Shown: positions 61,200 to 64,000 of the stretch, in pieces
How the letters are laid out: each line of letters starts with the position of its first letter
How positions within the stretch are numbered: the first letter of the stretch is position 1
Origin: Pseudogulbenkiania ferrooxidans 2002
Lineage (GTDB): Bacteria; Pseudomonadota; Gammaproteobacteria; Burkholderiales; Chromobacteriaceae
Direction of reading: 5' to 3'
Length of the DNA: 64,000 nt
NCBI RefSeq assembly: GCF_000174355.1
Contig: NZ_ACIS01000002.1
Location: forward strand, 248,001-312,000
Made by a program: the position numbers and the translations under genes
The notes under the pieces: model-generated
Told to the model about the DNA's origin: nothing
The model's database searches: none
The model's input: only the letters and a program-made list of their open reading frames with translations

Positions 61200-62849
61200 A
61201 TGACGAATTCCACTGACGAAAACCAACATCCGGCACGAACCCGGCCACAGCGGCGGCTCTCCATGGTCTGGATCGTACCGATCATCGCCATGCTGGCGGG
61301 CTTGTGGATGATCTACGACACCTGGAGCAAGCTGGGGCCGGAGATCACCCTGAACATGGCTAGTGCCGAGGGCATCACCCCGGAAAAAACCACCATCCGG
61401 GTGCTCGACGTCAATATCGGCAAAGTCACCGCCGTTCGGCTGAGCCCCGACAACAAGAGCGTGCGGGTCACGGCCCGGCTCGATGCCGACACCGACTCGC
61501 TGCTGAGCGTCGACAGCCGCTTCTGGGTGGTCAAGCCGCGCATCGACAAGACCGGGGTATCCGGGCTGGGCACGCTGCTCTCCGGCGCCTATATCCAACT
61601 GCAGCCAGGCAAGTCGCCGGAACGGAAGACGGAGTTCCAGGCCTTGGCGTCGGCACCGGTCACCGGCCCCGATGTCCCGGGGCTGCGGATTCGCCTCAAC
61701 GGCCAGAATGTGAGGGTGCTGTCGGTGGCCGACCCGGTGCTGTACCAGGGGTTTCAGGTCGGACGTGTTGAAACGGCCCACTTCGACCCGGCCACCCGGC
61801 AAATGAACTACCAGCTGTTCATCGAACAACCCTACGACCGGCTGGTGACTGACACCTCCCGCTTCTGGGTCGCCAGCGGCCTGCAGATCAGCGCCACCGC
61901 CGAAGGGCTCAAGATACGCACCGGCTCGCTGGAAACCCTAGTCAGCGGGGGCGTCGCCTTCGACGTTCCGCGCGGCCGACCGTTAGGGGGGAGGGTTGCC
62001 AACATGACGCCGTTCAACCTCTACCCGGACCAGGACAGCATCAACGAGCAATACAGCGGGCGGCATATCGATTACCTGGCCTTCTTCGACGAATCGGTGC
62101 GTGGCCTGACGGTCGGCGCGCCGGTAGAGTACCGGGGCCTGCGCATCGGCACGGTGCAAGCGCTCCCCTACCCGCTGAAGAGCCAGAAGCGCTGGGTGCT
62201 CGGCGAGCGGCGCATTCCGGTGCTGCTGCGCATCGAACCCGACCGCATCGAATCCTTTACCCAATCCCGCCCGAACGACTGGCAGCAAGAAATCGAACGC
62301 GCCATTGGCGAAGGGCTCAACGCCCGCCTGAAAACCGGCAGCCTGCTGACCGGCGCCGTGTTCGTCGACCTCGATTTCGACGGCAAGCTGCGCGAGCGGC
62401 ACACCGCCAGCGTCGACGGCCTGCCGGTGCTGCCGACCACCAGCGGTGGGCTGGCCCAGATCGAGACCAAGGTGATCGCCCTGCTCAACAAGCTCAACGG
62501 CCTGAAGCTCGACACGACGCTGAACACCGCCGACCAGACCTTGGCCGAAGGACAGCGCACCTTGAGCGAGGTACGCCGCCTGACCCAGCGCCTGGACAGA
62601 TTGCTAGCCCAGCCGGATACGCAGCAGCTGCCGCAAGACTTGCGCGGCACCCTGCAGGAATTGCAGCAAACGCTAAATGGCGTCTCGCCGCAGTCCCCCG
62701 CTTACCAGCAGCTGCAACAATCGCTGTCGACGCTGAACCAGTTGCTGCGGGAGATGCGCCCGGTCGTCCGCACCCTGGACGAAACCCCCAACGCCCTGCT
62801 GTTCAACCGTTCCGCCCGCGACCCCGAGCCAAAAGGAGCCACACCATGA
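61200..62849 (+). CDS. pqiB: Intermembrane transport protein PqiB (MCE repeats)
   Basis: A 549-residue protein: N-terminal transmembrane segment (residues 20-40) and three MCE domains (starts near GPEITLNMASAEGI, PGLRIRLNGQNV and LTVGAPVEYRGLRIG), then a long C-terminal helix. PqiB forms a hexameric syringe across the periplasm. Length is that of E. coli PqiB. It overlaps pqiC by 4 bp (ATGA). Confidence 0.94.
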   Translation: MTNSTDENQHPARTRPQRRLSMVWIVPIIAMLAGLWMIYDTWSKLGPEITLNMASAEGITPEKTTIRVLDVNIGKVTAVRLSPDNKSVRVTARLDADTDSLLSVDSRFWVVKPRIDKTGVSGLGTLLSGAYIQLQPGKSPERKTEFQALASAPVTGPDVPGLRIRLNGQNVRVLSVADPVLYQGFQVGRVETAHFDPATRQMNYQLFIEQPYDRLVTDTSRFWVASGLQISATAEGLKIRTGSLETLVSGGVAFDVPRGRPLGGRVANMTPFNLYPDQDSINEQYSGRHIDYLAFFDESVRGLTVGAPVEYRGLRIGTVQALPYPLKSQKRWVLGERRIPVLLRIEPDRIESFTQSRPNDWQQEIERAIGEGLNARLKTGSLLTGAVFVDLDFDGKLRERHTASVDGLPVLPTTSGGLAQIETKVIALLNKLNGLKLDTTLNTADQTLAEGQRTLSEVRRLTQRLDRLLAQPDTQQLPQDLRGTLQELQQTLNGVSPQSPAYQQLQQSLSTLNQLLREMRPVVRTLDETPNALLFNRSARDPEPKGATP

Positions 62850-63424
62850 TGCGCTGTTACGGGCTTGCACTACTGGCCGCGCTGGCCGGCTGCGCCAGCG
62901 CACCCGAGGTCCACTACTACCGGCTGTCGGACGAGACCATGGCGACGCCCCAGGCCGTCGCTGTCGAGGGCAACATTCAACTCAGCGTCCGGTTACCCGA
63001 CTACCTGAACGACCGCAACATCGTCTACCAGAGCGACGACGTCACCATCGCCGCCGCCCGCCAAAACCTCTGGGCGGAACCGCCGGAGCAAGCCATCGGC
63101 CGCCGCTTGAGCGCCGAGCTGGGCCTGTTGCGACCGCACTACGGCTGGTCCACCCCGCTGAGCGGCGGCGGCCCGCGTGATCCGGTACTGGAAGTCGTGT
63201 TCGACCAGTTCAACGGCCGTTTCAATGGACGGGCGGTGCTGAGCGGGCACTGGCTGCTACGCGATGGACGGTCGGCGACGCCGAGCCGCCACTCCTTCCG
63301 CATCGAGGCCCGCCAGCAAGGGGACGGCTACCCGGCCCTGGTCAGGGCGCTCAACCAGGGGCTGGTCGAGCTGGCTGGGCAGATCGCCCGCCAGTTGCCG
63401 CCCCCAGCGTTCAAGCCGGCGTAA
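62846..63424 (+). CDS. pqiC: Lipoprotein PqiC (ABC transport auxiliary)
   Basis: A 192-residue lipoprotein with lipobox LAGC (Cys16) and the PqiC/DUF330 pattern VHYYRL after it, and QSDDVTIAAARQNLWAEPPE in the middle. It anchors PqiB at the outer membrane. It is coupled to pqiB by overlap and ends the operon, 26 bp before a convergent aldehyde dehydrogenase gene. Confidence 0.9.
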   Translation: MMRCYGLALLAALAGCASAPEVHYYRLSDETMATPQAVAVEGNIQLSVRLPDYLNDRNIVYQSDDVTIAAARQNLWAEPPEQAIGRRLSAELGLLRPHYGWSTPLSGGGPRDPVLEVVFDQFNGRFNGRAVLSGHWLLRDGRSATPSRHSFRIEARQQGDGYPALVRALNQGLVELAGQIARQLPPPAFKPA

Positions 63425-63450
63425 GCGCTGCCGGCGGATGACGCGGCCGC

Positions 63451-64000
63451 TCAACGCCGCAGCATCAGCTTCAGCAGCCAGCGTGCGCGGGTGCCGTAGG
63501 GCGGGCGCATCCAGGCGATGGCGTTCGGCCGCCCCTGCCGGAAGACAGGACGCAGCTTGGAGAACGCCTGAAAGCCCTCTCGGCCATGATAATGGCCCAT
63601 GCCGGAGTGGCCGACACCACCGAAGGGCAGATCGCCCTGCGCCACGTGCAGCATGGTCTCGTTGACCGTCACCCCGCCCGAGCGGGTCTGGCGCAGCACT
63701 GAGCGAACCCGTTGGACATTGTCGTCGAACAGGTAGAGCGCGAGGGGGTGAGGCCGCTGGTTGACGTAGGCGATGGCGGCCTCGATGGAGTCGTATTCGA
63801 TCAGCGGCAGGATGGGGCCGAAAATCTCCTGCTGCAGCAGCGCGGCCTCCTGAGGGCAGTTCCACACCAGCGTCAACGGGAAGGCGCGGCGAATGCGCCA
63901 GTCCTCAGACGGCGGATTCACTTGGTGTATCTGCGCCCCTTTTGCTTTGGCATCGTCGAGCAGCCCCTCCAGGCGCTGCAGTTGGTCCGGGTTGATGATG
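63451..64000 (-). CDS. Aldehyde dehydrogenase, coniferyl-aldehyde type (5' end outside window)
   Basis: The frame is open to the window edge, giving the C-terminal 183 residues of an ALDH. Motifs are EIFGPILPLIEYDS, GGVTVNETMLHVAQGDLPFGGVGHSGMGHYHG and a basic tail. The GHYHGREGF segment is typical of the coniferyl-aldehyde dehydrogenase group (CalB-like). The catalytic Cys and Glu lie outside. It is convergent with pqiC. An alternative is a broad-range aldehyde dehydrogenase. Confidence 0.88.
   Translation of the reverse strand, partial: IINPDQLQRLEGLLDDAKAKGAQIHQVNPPSEDWRIRRAFPLTLVWNCPQEAALLQQEIFGPILPLIEYDSIEAAIAYVNQRPHPLALYLFDDNVQRVRSVLRQTRSGGVTVNETMLHVAQGDLPFGGVGHSGMGHYHGREGFQAFSKLRPVFRQGRPNAIAWMRPPYGTRARWLLKLMLRR

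Overview
The window looks like a chromosomal stretch of a Gram-negative betaproteobacterium, most likely order Neisseriales and close to Chromobacterium, Pseudogulbenkiania or Vogesella. This is inferred from high-GC coding sequence, outer-membrane lipoproteins and efflux systems, the gene complement (phaB, pgi-pncC, RibBA with a decayed RibA half, pqiABC, Tad pilus) and the style of the 4.5S RNA. No taxonomic search was possible. About 68 protein genes and one RNA gene are supported. There is no tRNA, rRNA, CRISPR array, prophage or intact insertion sequence.

Layout. 1-7 kb: small housekeeping and stress genes (hemerythrin, cold shock protein, DUF1415, lipoproteins, dienelactone hydrolase, 4.5S RNA, an HTH regulator, universal stress protein, thioesterase plus TerB-like protein). 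6.8-14.6 kb: xerC; orn-pgi-pncC on the minus strand; a plus-strand run of a Ste24-like protease, pterin dehydratase and rsgA with 4-bp overlaps; then phaB and msrC. 14.6-17.0 kb: a KfrA-like coiled-coil DNA-binding protein and a tyrosine recombinase, with an AT-rich palindromic control region. 17.4-29.2 kb: a multidrug-efflux block with an EmrAB plus outer-membrane-factor operon, its divergent TetR, then an AcrR-type TetR and an AcrAB plus outer-membrane-factor operon. Both regulators sit beside clear palindromic operators.

29.3-35.8 kb (minus strand): an ICMT-like methyltransferase and a five-gene surface-glycan cassette (polytopic GT-C-like protein, SAM methyltransferase, SMR-type flippase subunit, ArnC-like glycosyltransferase, AsnB). 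36.0-50.1 kb (plus strand): a complete Tad/Flp pilus locus with two Flp pilins, the prepilin peptidase, an unusual AAA+ ATPase, CpaB, secretin, a small lipoprotein, three pseudopilin-like genes, TadZ, TadA, TadB, TadC and a TadD fused to a LytR_C domain. The glycan cassette and the Tad locus diverge from one shared control region that carries a palindrome and repeated TGCATG motifs.

50.4-64 kb: a ChaA-type antiporter, a MITE-like repeat, a small RHH-like protein, then the minus-strand ribE-ribBA-ribH-nusB // thiL-pgpA cluster, split by an intrinsic terminator after nusB. On the plus strand follow prfC, a small MscS channel, a TetR regulator and pqiABC. The window ends inside an aldehyde dehydrogenase gene.

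The least explained parts are the recombinase/KfrA pair with its palindromic control region, the AAA+ ATPase inside the Tad locus, and the divergent pairing of a glycan-transfer cassette with the pilus.
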